Below, one piece after another: positions 34,529 through 42,338 of a stretch of DNA of 44,111 nt. Where the stretch lies: assembly GCA_964511405.1 (NCBI GenBank), contig CAZEFK010000030.1, positions 1-44,111 on the forward strand, written 5' to 3'. Origin of the DNA: CAZEFK01 sp964511405 (GTDB lineage Bacteria; Pseudomonadota; Alphaproteobacteria; Elsterales; Elsteraceae). The notes beneath the pieces were generated by a model. It searched no databases, had not been told where the DNA came from, and saw nothing but the letters and a program-made list of their open reading frames with translations. A program made the position numbers and the translations under genes. Within the stretch, counting starts at the first letter, position 1; the number at the start of each line of letters is the position of its first letter.

Positions 34529-36124
34529 ATGATCCCTGTGTTCACTTCCGAGGGCGCGCCGCGGCGGCGCACCCGCCTCGTCGGCGGCGCCCTGATTGCG
34601 GCCGGCCTCGCTTCGGCCGCGCTGCTGGCGCCGGCCGACCCCGCCTGGGCGCAGACATCAAGCGTGTCCGCACCCGCCACGCCGGTCGGGACCAGCCTGG
34701 CGCCGATCGTCGACCGGGTGCTCCCGGCCGTCGTCAACATCTCGGTCGTGCTGAAGCCCGAGTCCGCGGCTGCCGACCAGGGCGACGAGGGCGGCACCCC
34801 GCTCCCCGGCTTCCCGCAAGGCTCCCCGTTCGACGAGTTCCTGCGCCGCTTCTTCGGCCAGCAGGGCATGGGCCGGGGCTTCGGCATGCCGGGTCCCCAG
34901 GGACCGCAGCAGATGCCGCAGATGCCGCATGGCGGGGCGCAGCGGATGGCGCTGGGCTCGGGCTTCATCGTCGATCCCGCGGGCTATGTGGTGACCAACA
35001 ACCACGTGGTCGGCCAGGCCGGCACCGTGACCGTCACCTTCCAGGACGGGTCGAAGCACCCGGCCAAGATCGTCGGCCATGATTCCAAGACCGACATCGC
35101 GCTCTTGAAGATCGACGCGCCCCAGCCCCTGCCCGCTGTCGCATTCGGCGACAGCGACCGGGTCCGGGTCGGCGACTGGATCATCGCCGTGGGCAATCCC
35201 TTCGGCCTGGGCGGCACCGTGACCACCGGCATCGTTTCGGCCCGCGGCCGCGACATCCATGAAGGGCCGTTCGACGACTTCCTGCAGCTCGACGCCGCCA
35301 TCAACCGCGGCAACTCGGGCGGACCGACCTTCGACATGAACGGCCAGGTGATCGGCATCAACACCGCGATCTACTCGCCCAACGGCGGCAGCGTCGGCAT
35401 CGGCTTCGCCATCCCGTCGACCATGGCCAAGGCGGTGGTCCAGCAGCTGCGCGAGCACGGCCATGTCGAGCGCGGCTGGCTGGGCGTCCAGATCCAGCAG
35501 ATCACGCCCGAGATCGCCCGCGGCCTGGGCCTCAACCCGGACAATCCGCGCGGCGCCCTGGTCGCCGACGTCACCGCCGACAGCCCGGCGGCCAAGGCCG
35601 GCCTCCAGGTTGGCGACGTGATCACCCGCTTCGACGGCCGTTCGGTCGACCGCATGCACGACCTGCCGCGGATGGTCGCCAACGTCGCCGCCGGACGCAC
35701 GGTCGACGTCCAGGTGCTGCGCCATGGCGAGGAGCGGACCCTGCCGGTCAGCATCGCCCGCCTGGACGAGCAGCGGCAGGAGAAGATGGCCAGCGCCGAG
35801 GACAGCAGCGCGCCGCAGGCCGAGACCGGCCAGGCGCTGGGGCTGCATCTGGCACCGTTGACCGCCAGCGACCGCCGTCAGCTGCATCTCGGCAACCGGG
35901 TCAGCGGCGTGCTGGTCCAGAGCGTCGACGACAACAGCCCGGCCGCCAACATCGGCATCGAGGCGGGCGACGTGATCCAGCAGGTCAACCAGCAGCCGGT
36001 GAAGTCCCCCGCCGAGGCGGCCGCCAAGCTGGCCCAGGCGGCGCAGGAGAAGCGCGTGCTGCTGCTCCTGAACCGGCACGGCACGAACGAGTATATCGGC
36101 CTGAGCGGCGACCAGCTCGGCTGA
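34529..36124 (+). CDS. degP: Periplasmic DegP/HtrA-type serine protease
   Basis: 531 residues from ATG 34529. A signal peptide ends near DPAWAQT. The trypsin-like domain has the triad H159 (VVTNNHVV), D189 (SKTDIALLK) and S263 (GNSGGPTFD), followed by two PDZ domains (block GWLGVQIQQITPEIARGLGL and SGVLVQSVDDNSPAANIGIE). A flexible GMGRGFGMPGPQGP-type loop in the LA region precedes the protease core. It degrades and refolds misfolded envelope proteins. DegP and DegQ cannot be told apart by sequence here. A 14-bp hairpin follows the stop. Confidence 0.95.
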   Translation: MIPVFTSEGAPRRRTRLVGGALIAAGLASAALLAPADPAWAQTSSVSAPATPVGTSLAPIVDRVLPAVVNISVVLKPESAAADQGDEGGTPLPGFPQGSPFDEFLRRFFGQQGMGRGFGMPGPQGPQQMPQMPHGGAQRMALGSGFIVDPAGYVVTNNHVVGQAGTVTVTFQDGSKHPAKIVGHDSKTDIALLKIDAPQPLPAVAFGDSDRVRVGDWIIAVGNPFGLGGTVTTGIVSARGRDIHEGPFDDFLQLDAAINRGNSGGPTFDMNGQVIGINTAIYSPNGGSVGIGFAIPSTMAKAVVQQLREHGHVERGWLGVQIQQITPEIARGLGLNPDNPRGALVADVTADSPAAKAGLQVGDVITRFDGRSVDRMHDLPRMVANVAAGRTVDVQVLRHGEERTLPVSIARLDEQRQEKMASAEDSSAPQAETGQALGLHLAPLTASDRRQLHLGNRVSGVLVQSVDDNSPAANIGIEAGDVIQQVNQQPVKSPAEAAAKLAQAAQEKRVLLLLNRHGTNEYIGLSGDQLG

Positions 36125-36131
36125 GCATCGC

Positions 36132-36172
36132 GCCGCCCTCCCGGCCTGCCGGGAGGGCGGCCCTCGCTTATT
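36132..36172. terminator. Hairpin between convergent genes
   Basis: GCCGCCCTCCCGGC (36132-36145) and its exact complement (36148-36161) with a 2-base loop, then CCTCGCTTATTT. A likely two-way terminator between the protease gene and the lipoprotein gene; the T-run is weak. Confidence 0.75.
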
Positions 36173-36437
36173 TCGTCGGCGCGATCAGACAGGTGTCGCC
36201 GGAGCGCACCTCGACCCGGGAATGGGCGCCGTCGCGCGGGTCGATATAGGTCAGGACCGCGGTGCGCGGCTCCGGCATGGTCAGATAGACCTCGGCGATC
36301 CCGGACACCGGCCGCTTCGACCCGCAGCTGATCGTCACCGTGCGCGCGGGCGCCTGGTCGCGGCCGAGCCCCAGCATCGAGCAGCCGCCCAGCGGCATCA
36401 GGGCGAGGCCAAGGCACAAGAGGGAGACGGTGCGCAC
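36168..36437 (-). CDS. Small lipoprotein
   Basis: 89 residues from GTG 36437, which has AGGAG eight bases upstream. The N-terminus has a hydrophobic core and lipobox LGGC, so it should be lipidated and exported. The rest (RTVTISCGSKRPVSGIAEVY, LTYIDPRDGAHSRVEVRSGD) has two more Cys and looks like a small beta domain. Not recognised as a named family. Convergent with the protease gene. Confidence 0.8.
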   Translation of the reverse strand: MRTVSLLCLGLALMPLGGCSMLGLGRDQAPARTVTISCGSKRPVSGIAEVYLTMPEPRTAVLTYIDPRDGAHSRVEVRSGDTCLIAPTK

Positions 36438-36501
36438 GGGAGCTTCTCCTTGCAGGGACGCCCGCCGCGTAAACCAGAGTCGCGGGCGCCGCAAGGGGGG
36501 C

Positions 36502-36900
36502 TCAGGCGGCCGACCGCGTCTCGCTCTCCGCCCCGTCGAAATCAAGCTCGACCTTGGCGCCGTTGGGATCCAGGAAGAACAGCTGCCACAGCCGGGCCGA
36601 CGGCAGCCGCCGTAGGTCGTAGCCGATCCCGCGCGCCTTCAGCTTGGCCAGCACGTCGGCCAGGCCCGTGGCCGTGAACGCCATATGGTCGAGGACGCCG
36701 GCGCGCTGGTCCGGCAGCGGCCGGCCGGCCACGACATGCAGGATCGCCTGGTCGCTGCCCTCGGCATAGAGCCAGGCGCCCGGGAAGTCGAAGGGCGGCC
36801 GCCACCCCGGCTTGAGGCCCAGCAGCTCGCCGTAGAACGCCTCGGTCGCCGCTTGGTCGTCGGTCAGGATCGTGAAGTGGTTCATGCCCTTGACGCTCAT
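36502..36900 (-). CDS. VOC-family protein
   Basis: 132 residues from ATG 36900, with GGAGGAG upstream. Two-module VOC fold: VKGMNHFTILTDDQAATEAF, YGELLGLKPGWRPPFDFPGA, VLDHMAFTATGLADVLAKLK and WQLFFLDPNGAKVELDFDG. The metal-ligand pattern H...H...E is complete (NHF, LDHMAF, VELDF), so metal-dependent activity is likely. The substrate is unknown: fosfomycin/bleomycin resistance-type and dioxygenase-type relatives share this layout. Confidence 0.87.
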   Translation of the reverse strand: MSVKGMNHFTILTDDQAATEAFYGELLGLKPGWRPPFDFPGAWLYAEGSDQAILHVVAGRPLPDQRAGVLDHMAFTATGLADVLAKLKARGIGYDLRRLPSARLWQLFFLDPNGAKVELDFDGAESETRSAA

Positions 36901-36978
36901 GGAGATCTCCTCCGGAAGGTTCGAACCCGTACGGCCGCTCAAGAAAGCCTCGACCGGCGGGAGTCCCCCATCTCCCAG

Positions 36979-37047
36979 CCTCCTCCCACAAGGGGAGGAG
37001 GAGTTCTGTCGCTGCAGCTTCGCCCCTCCTCCCCCTGTGGGAGGAGG
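36979..37047. repeat. Pair of CCTCCTCCC/GGGAGGAGG hairpins
   Basis: First hairpin 36979-37001, second 37025-37047, both with the 9-bp stem also found at 27480-27502. They occupy the 194-bp gap between the VOC and SIS genes. They may be an intergenic repeat family or terminators; only the 27480 copy has a T-run. Confidence 0.75.
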
Positions 37048-37094
37048 CCGGGTGGAGGGGGAATCGCGACGATTCCAGCTCTGCGCCTCCCGCT

Positions 37095-38126
37095 TTAGCG
37101 CGTGCGGGTCACCTTGCTCAAGTGGCGCGGCTGGTCGACCGCAACGCCGCGCCGGCGGCCCAGCGCTTCGATCATCACGTAGAGCGCCTGCGCCTGCAGG
37201 AGGGCATCGCAGGCCGGCTCGTCGGCCGGGAGCACCGGCAACTGGTCGGTCCCCGCTTGGCCGTCGGCCGCCAGCACTCGGGCGCCGAGCTGGCGCAGGT
37301 CGGCGACCAGCGCCTGCAGGCCGGGCAAGGTGGCGTCGCCCTGGCCGAGCGCCAGGATCGGATAGCCGGGGCCGACCAGGGCCAGCGGACCATGGCGGAT
37401 CTCGGCGGCGCTGAAGGCTTCGGCCTGCAGCGCCGCCGCCTCCTTCATCTTGAGCGCGGCCTCCTGGGCGATAGCGAGGCCGAGCCCGCGGCCGACCACC
37501 ATCATGCCGCCGGCCTCGGCCAGCGCCTCGACGGCTGGGCTCCAGTCCAGGGCCTCGGCCGCCGCCAGCCGCTCGGGCAGGCGGTCGAGTGCCCGGCCCA
37601 AGGCCGCGTCGCCGGTCCAGGCCGCGACCAGGCCGACGATCGCCGACAGCGAGGCCACGAAGGACTTGGTCGCGGCCACGCTGCGCTCGGGCCCGGCGCC
37701 GAGGTCGAGCGCCAGTGCGCAGGCCTGGGCCAGCGGCGAACCCGGATCGTTGACCAGCGCCACCGTCAGCGCGCCCGAGGCCGCCGCCTGCTCGGCCTGA
37801 GCGATCAGGTCGGGGCTGCGGCCCGATTGCGAGATCGCCAGATACAGCGTGCCGGCCATGTCGACGCGGGCGCCATATACCGACGACACCGAAGGCGGCG
37901 CATCGGCGGCCAGCAGCCCCAGCCGCAGGTTGACCAGATAGCGGGCGAAGGTGGCGGCATGGCCCGAGGTGCCGCGGGCGCAGGTCACCAGCGCTCGCGG
38001 CGGCGCACGCCTGATGCGTGCGGCCAGGTCGGCCAGCACCGGCGCCAGGGTCGTGCGCTGGCGGGCGACGATCTCAGGCGCTTCGGCGATTTCGCGGCGC
38101 ATCCAGGTTGTGGCTTGGTCGGTCAT
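37095..38126 (-). CDS. SIS-domain amino-sugar-6-phosphate deaminase/isomerase (NagB-II/AgaS type)
   Basis: 343 residues, two SIS domains and no glutaminase part, so it is not GlmS. Blocks: TCARGTSGHAATFARYLVN, YLAISQSGRSPDLIAQAEQ, VAATKSFVASLSAIVGLVA, MMVVGRGLGLAIAQEAALKM, ALKMKEAAALQAEAFSAAEI and RHGPLALVGPG. Such enzymes convert glucosamine-6-phosphate to fructose-6-phosphate plus ammonia. It overlaps the GntR gene by 4 bp on the same strand. With murQ across the divergent promoter it closes the MurNAc/GlcNAc recycling route. Confidence 0.88.
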   Translation of the reverse strand: MTDQATTWMRREIAEAPEIVARQRTTLAPVLADLAARIRRAPPRALVTCARGTSGHAATFARYLVNLRLGLLAADAPPSVSSVYGARVDMAGTLYLAISQSGRSPDLIAQAEQAAASGALTVALVNDPGSPLAQACALALDLGAGPERSVAATKSFVASLSAIVGLVAAWTGDAALGRALDRLPERLAAAEALDWSPAVEALAEAGGMMVVGRGLGLAIAQEAALKMKEAAALQAEAFSAAEIRHGPLALVGPGYPILALGQGDATLPGLQALVADLRQLGARVLAADGQAGTDQLPVLPADEPACDALLQAQALYVMIEALGRRRGVAVDQPRHLSKVTRTR

Positions 38127-38875
38127 GGCGGATCCGTGCGCAGCTCGGCGATGAAGTCGTAACGGTCGCCGCGATAGCGCGAGCGCGTGAACTCGATCGG
38201 GCGGCCATCGGCCAGGAACGCCCGGCGCTCGATCGACAGCACGGCGCTGCCCGCGGGCACGCCCAGCCAGCCGGCGTCGGGCTCGGCCACCAGCTCGGCG
38301 CGCAGCCGCTGCAGCGCCCGCGTCGCGCGATAGCCGTTGCGCGCCAGCGCCTCGTACAGCGAGCCCTCGACCACCTCGGGCCCGGGCAGGAGGTCGGCCG
38401 GCAGGCTGGCGCGCTCGACCGCCATCGGCACGCCGTCGGCGGTGCGGATGCGCGCGAAGCGCAGCACCCGGGCGCCCGGCGACAGATCCAGTGCCATCGC
38501 CTCGTCCGGGGTCGGCCGGTCGACGCCGCGCTCCAGCCACACCGAGCCGGGCGCCAGGCCGCGCACGCGCATGTCTTCGGAGAACGCCGACAGCACCGAC
38601 AACGGCTGCTCGATGCGCGGCGCGATGAAGGTGCCGGCGCCCTGGCGCTGGACGAGCAGGCCGTCCTCGACCAGCTGATTGATGGCGCGGCGCACGGTAA
38701 CCCGCGAGATCCCGGCCGAGCGGGCCAGCTCGCGCTCGCCCGGCAGCGCCTCGCCAGCCGCCAGCACGCCGCGCTCGACCGCCTGGCGCAGCCGCGTGCG
38801 CAGCTGGACATAGAGGGGAGTCGGGCTGTTCTCGTCGAGCGTCAGCAGTCCGGCGAGGGCGTGGGCGTCGATCAT
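38123..38875 (-). CDS. GntR/UTRA regulator of amino-sugar genes (NagR-like)
   Basis: About 250 residues from ATG 38875; ATGs at 38881 and 38890 are also in frame. The GntR winged helix is clear (YVQLRTRLRQAVERGVLAAG, GERELARSAGISRVTVRRAI, QLVEDGLLVQRQGAGTFIA), followed by a UTRA ligand domain (LRFARIRTADGVPMAVERAS, LPGPEVVEGSLYEALARNGY, AVLSIERRAFLADGRPIEFT). Relatives sense GlcNAc-6-phosphate or glucosamine-6-phosphate. It precedes the SIS gene (4-bp overlap) and faces murQ, with an inverted repeat between. Confidence 0.9.
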   Translation of the reverse strand: MIDAHALAGLLTLDENSPTPLYVQLRTRLRQAVERGVLAAGEALPGERELARSAGISRVTVRRAINQLVEDGLLVQRQGAGTFIAPRIEQPLSVLSAFSEDMRVRGLAPGSVWLERGVDRPTPDEAMALDLSPGARVLRFARIRTADGVPMAVERASLPADLLPGPEVVEGSLYEALARNGYRATRALQRLRAELVAEPDAGWLGVPAGSAVLSIERRAFLADGRPIEFTRSRYRGDRYDFIAELRTDPP

Positions 38876-38892
38876 GGCCATGCCCGTCATCA

Positions 38893-38937
38893 ATACCACT
38901 CTAAGGCCAGTGACGCCAACTCGGCCGCGAGTGGTAT
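38893..38937. promoter_or_regulatory. Paired half-sites in the gntR-murQ divergent region
   Basis: ATACCACTC (38893-38901) and GAGTGGTAT (38929-38937) are exact inverted copies, 36 bp start to start. Each looks like a half-operator of the TGGTAT type bound by NagR/HutC-like GntR proteins. They sit 18 bp and 36 bp from the two start codons, fitting joint control of both transcripts. Confidence 0.6.
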
Positions 38938-38972
38938 GGTGGTGGTCGAACCGCAGCCACCGGAGCACGCCC

Positions 38973-39860
38973 ATGGACACCGAATCGATGAGCCCCCGCT
39001 TTCACGGCCTCGACAGCTGGGCCTCGGCCGACATCCTGGACGCGTTCCTGGAGGGCCAGATGGCCGCCGTGGCGGCCGTGCGCCCGGCGTTGCCGGCCCT
39101 GGCGGCGGCCGCCGAGGCGGCGGTACCCCGGCTGGCGCGGGGCGGGCGGCTGGTCTATGTCGGGGCCGGCACGTCCGGGCGAATCGCGGTGCAGGACGGC
39201 GCCGAGCTGCCGCCGACCTTCCGCTGGCCGCCCGAGCGGCTGTTGCTGGTGATGGCTGGTGGCGAGGCCGCGCTGATGCGCAGCATCGAAGGCGCCGAGG
39301 ACGATGCCGACGCCGGCGCCGCCGCCCTCGACGCCCACGGCGTCGGCGCCGACGACGTGGTGCTGGTGGTCGCCGCCAGCGGCCGCACCCGCTTCACCCT
39401 GGGCGCCCTGCGCCGGGCCCGCGCCGTGGGCGCGCTGGCGGTCGGCGTTGCCAACAACGCCGGTACGCCGCTGATCGCGGAGGCCGACCACGGCCTCCTG
39501 GTCGAAACCGGCGCCGAGGTCATCGCCGGGTCGACCCGGATGAAGGCCGGCACCGCCCAGAAGGTGGTGCTGAACCTGTTCTCGTCGCTGGTGATGGTCC
39601 GCCTGGGGCATGTCTATCGCGGCCTGATGGTCGACATGGAGGCGATGAACGAGAAGCTGCACCGCCGCGCCGAGGGCATGCTGATGGAGCTGACCGGCTG
39701 CGACCGCGCCGCGGCGCGCACGGCCCTCGATGCCTGCCAGGGGCAGGTCAAGACCGCCGTGCTGGTGCTGCACGGCCAGACCCCGGCCGGGGCCGAAGCC
39801 GCCCTCGCGCAGCACCAGGGACAGCTGCGCGCGGCGCTGGCCGCGCTGCCGCCGGGGTGA
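38973..39860 (+). CDS. murQ: N-acetylmuramic acid 6-phosphate etherase
   Basis: 295 residues from ATG 38973 with CGGAGC upstream. It cleaves the lactyl ether of MurNAc-6-phosphate to give GlcNAc-6-phosphate and lactate. SIS-domain signatures: VYVGAGTSGRIAVQDGAELP, VMAGGEAALMRSIEGAEDDA, LVVAASGRTRFTLGALRRA and the diagnostic EVIAGSTRMKAGTAQKVVLN; the two catalytic glutamates fall in DGAELPPTF and EGAEDD. The C-terminal helical part (GCDRAAARTALDACQGQVKT) is also typical. GTGA overlap with the kinase gene. Confidence 0.93.
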   Translation: MDTESMSPRFHGLDSWASADILDAFLEGQMAAVAAVRPALPALAAAAEAAVPRLARGGRLVYVGAGTSGRIAVQDGAELPPTFRWPPERLLLVMAGGEAALMRSIEGAEDDADAGAAALDAHGVGADDVVLVVAASGRTRFTLGALRRARAVGALAVGVANNAGTPLIAEADHGLLVETGAEVIAGSTRMKAGTAQKVVLNLFSSLVMVRLGHVYRGLMVDMEAMNEKLHRRAEGMLMELTGCDRAAARTALDACQGQVKTAVLVLHGQTPAGAEAALAQHQGQLRAALAALPPG

Positions 39861-40702
39861 CCGCATCGATCCGGGCACGGCTGGCGGAGCGGCACCCGGA
39901 CTGGTCGCTGTCCGGCCTCCAGCCGCTCGGCGCCGGCCTCGACTTCGACGTCTGGCAGGCCGAACTGGCCGGCTATGGCGGCATCGCGATCAAGGCGGCG
40001 CGGGCAGCGGTCATTGCCGATGCCAACGATCCCGGCCTGGACTGTGCGGCGCTGCTGCGCCAGGACGCGGTGCTGAGCCGGGCCGCGCGAGCCGGCGGCC
40101 TACCGACGCCCGAGGTGCTGGCGCTCCATCCCGACCTGCTGGTCATGGCGCGGGTCGAGACCGACGGCAGCGCTCCGGATCCGGCCGAGATGGCGGCGCT
40201 GCTCGGCCGCCTGCACGCCGTGGCACCGCCCGACCATGCCTGCGTCGCGCAGCTCGGCCCGGACCTGGAGACCTCGCTGGCGCAGCTGATCCGTCGGCGC
40301 GTCGCGGCGCTGGGCCTGGCACCGCCGCCCGAGGCGCCGCTCGCCACCGCCGCCCGCTGGCCCGGCGCCCGGCGCGCCCTGCTGCACCTGGACTATCGGC
40401 CGGCCAACCTGTTGTGCCGCGGCGGCCGGATCGTCGCCGTGATCGACTGGAGCAACGCCCTGATCGCTGATCCCTGGCTGGAACTCGCGCGGCTGGACGA
40501 GACCGGCCGGCACGATCCCGCCTGCGCGGCCACGGTCGCGCTGCTCGCCGCGGCGGTGCCGCGTCCGCCGCCCGCCGTGGAGCGGGTCTACCGGCTGTAC
40601 ACCGCGTCGATGCTGGCCAATGTCTTCGCGACGATGGCGCCCGATCCGGCGCTGGCGCGGCTCTATCTGGATCGCACCCGCAGCCTGCTTGGCGACGGCT
40701 GA
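39857..40702 (+). CDS. APH-fold kinase in the murQ operon
   Basis: 281 residues from a GTG that overlaps the murQ stop by 4 bp. Aminoglycoside-phosphotransferase fold: GIAIKAARAAV (ATP-binding lysine region), the catalytic loop LLHLDYRPANLLCRGG and the metal motif VIDWSNALIADPWLELARL. The usual HGDxxxxN loop reads HLDYRPAN, so the aspartate is kept. Its translational coupling to murQ suggests it makes the MurNAc-6-phosphate that MurQ needs, or phosphorylates GlcNAc. AmgK, a MurNAc/GlcNAc kinase of Pseudomonas, is also APH-fold but makes the 1-phosphate, so this may be a different specificity. Confidence 0.85.
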   Translation: MTASIRARLAERHPDWSLSGLQPLGAGLDFDVWQAELAGYGGIAIKAARAAVIADANDPGLDCAALLRQDAVLSRAARAGGLPTPEVLALHPDLLVMARVETDGSAPDPAEMAALLGRLHAVAPPDHACVAQLGPDLETSLAQLIRRRVAALGLAPPPEAPLATAARWPGARRALLHLDYRPANLLCRGGRIVAVIDWSNALIADPWLELARLDETGRHDPACAATVALLAAAVPRPPPAVERVYRLYTASMLANVFATMAPDPALARLYLDRTRSLLGDG

Positions 40703-40762
40703 CCCGAAACGGTTATGGAGCGCCGCTATGGTCCGGGCCGCAACCCGTTCTCGGAGGGACAT

Positions 40763-42295
40763 GTGAAAGCCATCACCCACACGCTGGCCGCAGGCCTGCT
40801 GTCGGCCGCCGCCCTGGGCCTGGGCGCCGGTCCGGCCATCGCCGCCGGGCCTTATGCCCATGTCCTGCTGATCAGCGTCGACGGCCTGCACGCCATCGAC
40901 CTGGCCAACTACGCCGCCGCCCATCCGTCGAGCACCCTGGCGGCGCTGACGGCGACCGGGATCCGCTATCCCAATGCGCTGACGACCACGCCGTCCGATT
41001 CCTTCCCCGGCACCCTGGCGCTGGTGTCGGGCGGCACGCCGCGCGCAACCGGCGTGTTCTACGACGACAGCTACGACCGGACTTATTTCCCGGCCGGGTC
41101 CAACTGCGCCGGCGCCCCGGGCGTGGAGGTCTCCTTCACCGAGGACATGGATGTCGATAACAAACGCCTCGACGCCGGCGGCACGCCCGGCAAATGGCAG
41201 ACCCAGATCGATGCCAAGAAGCTGCCGATGCGGCTGGACGGCGGCAAGTGCGTGGCCGTCTACCCGCACGACTATGCCCGGGTGAACAACGCCTTCGAGA
41301 TCGTCAAGGCCCATGGCGGGCGCACCGCCTGGTCCGACAAGCATCCGGTCTATGAAGCGCTCAACGGTCCCTCGGGCGTTGGGCTCGACGACTTCTACGC
41401 CCTGGAGCAGGCCGCCCTGATCCCGGGCACCACGACCAAGACCACCGGCAGCTACAAGGCCGAGCGCGACTTCGACGAGGCCCGGCTGACGGCGCTGCTG
41501 AACGAGATCGCCGGCCGCGACAGCACCGGCACGGCGGCGGCCCCGGTGCCGACCCTGTTCGGCATGAACTTCCAGGCGGTCAGCGTCGGCCAGAAGCTGC
41601 CCAAGTCGGGCCCCGGCGACGAGCCCGGCCTGCAGGGCGGCTATCGCGATGCCGCGGCCACGCCGAACAGCGGCTTGGCCTTGCAGCTCGACTATGTCGA
41701 CGGCGCGCTCGGCCGGCTGATGGCGGCACTGAAGGCCGGCAACCTGGTCGACAGCACGCTGGTAGTCATCGCCTCCAAGCACGGCCAGGCGCCGATCGAC
41801 CCGGCGACGTTCCAGCCGACCGAGGACAAGCCCTACGAGAAGATCCCGGGCTACGCCTTCCATGTCGCCGACGATGCGGCGCTGATCTGGCTGAAGCCCC
41901 AGGCGCGGGCCGCCAATCTGGAGGCGGCGCAGGCTTATCTGGGCGCGAACCTGAAGCAGCTGGGCATCGGCAAGCTGTGGACGCCGAACCTGCTGGCGCA
42001 GGCCTATGCCGACCCGGCCACCGACAGCCGCACGCCCGATTTCATGGTCACCGTCAATCCCGGCGTCGTCTACACCGGGGGCAAGAAGATCGCCGAGCAC
42101 GGCGGCGCCAACCTCGACGACCGCAACGTCGCGCTGCTGGTCAGCAGCCCGCGGATCCAGGGCCGCACCGTGACCGCGACGGTCCAGACCACCGAGGTCG
42201 CGCCCACCATCCTGACCGCGCTCGGGCTCGACCCCACCGCGCTACAGGCGGTGGCGATCGAGGGCACCCGGCCGCTGCCCGGCCTGCCGTTCTGA
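40763..42295 (+). CDS. Exported alkaline-phosphatase-superfamily phosphodiesterase (NPP type)
   Basis: 510 residues from GTG 40763, six bases after GGAGGG. Signal peptide ends near PAIAAGPYA. The fold is that of nucleotide pyrophosphatase/phosphodiesterases: HVLLISVDGLHAIDLANY (first metal aspartate), TTTPSDSFPGTLALVSGG (nucleophile region), VFYDDSYDRTYFPAGSNC, VVIASKHGQAPID and KIAEHGGANLDDRNVALLVS (metal histidines), with EVAPTILTALGLDP near the end. It cleaves phosphoesters in the periplasm or outside; the natural substrate is unknown. Confidence 0.88.
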   Translation: MKAITHTLAAGLLSAAALGLGAGPAIAAGPYAHVLLISVDGLHAIDLANYAAAHPSSTLAALTATGIRYPNALTTTPSDSFPGTLALVSGGTPRATGVFYDDSYDRTYFPAGSNCAGAPGVEVSFTEDMDVDNKRLDAGGTPGKWQTQIDAKKLPMRLDGGKCVAVYPHDYARVNNAFEIVKAHGGRTAWSDKHPVYEALNGPSGVGLDDFYALEQAALIPGTTTKTTGSYKAERDFDEARLTALLNEIAGRDSTGTAAAPVPTLFGMNFQAVSVGQKLPKSGPGDEPGLQGGYRDAAATPNSGLALQLDYVDGALGRLMAALKAGNLVDSTLVVIASKHGQAPIDPATFQPTEDKPYEKIPGYAFHVADDAALIWLKPQARAANLEAAQAYLGANLKQLGIGKLWTPNLLAQAYADPATDSRTPDFMVTVNPGVVYTGGKKIAEHGGANLDDRNVALLVSSPRIQGRTVTATVQTTEVAPTILTALGLDPTALQAVAIEGTRPLPGLPF

Positions 42296-42338
42296 TCGAC
42301 ACGACGGGAGCGGCCGGCTCCGGGTTAAACTGCTGCCG

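Noticed and set aside
40100..42100. 666-codon minus-strand frame across the kinase and phosphodiesterase genes
   Set aside because: Opposite two well-supported genes; low-complexity shadow.
42300..42325. Hairpin GGAGC/GCTCC as a terminator after the phosphodiesterase gene
   Set aside because: Short stem, no T-run, and it overlaps the leader of the next gene.
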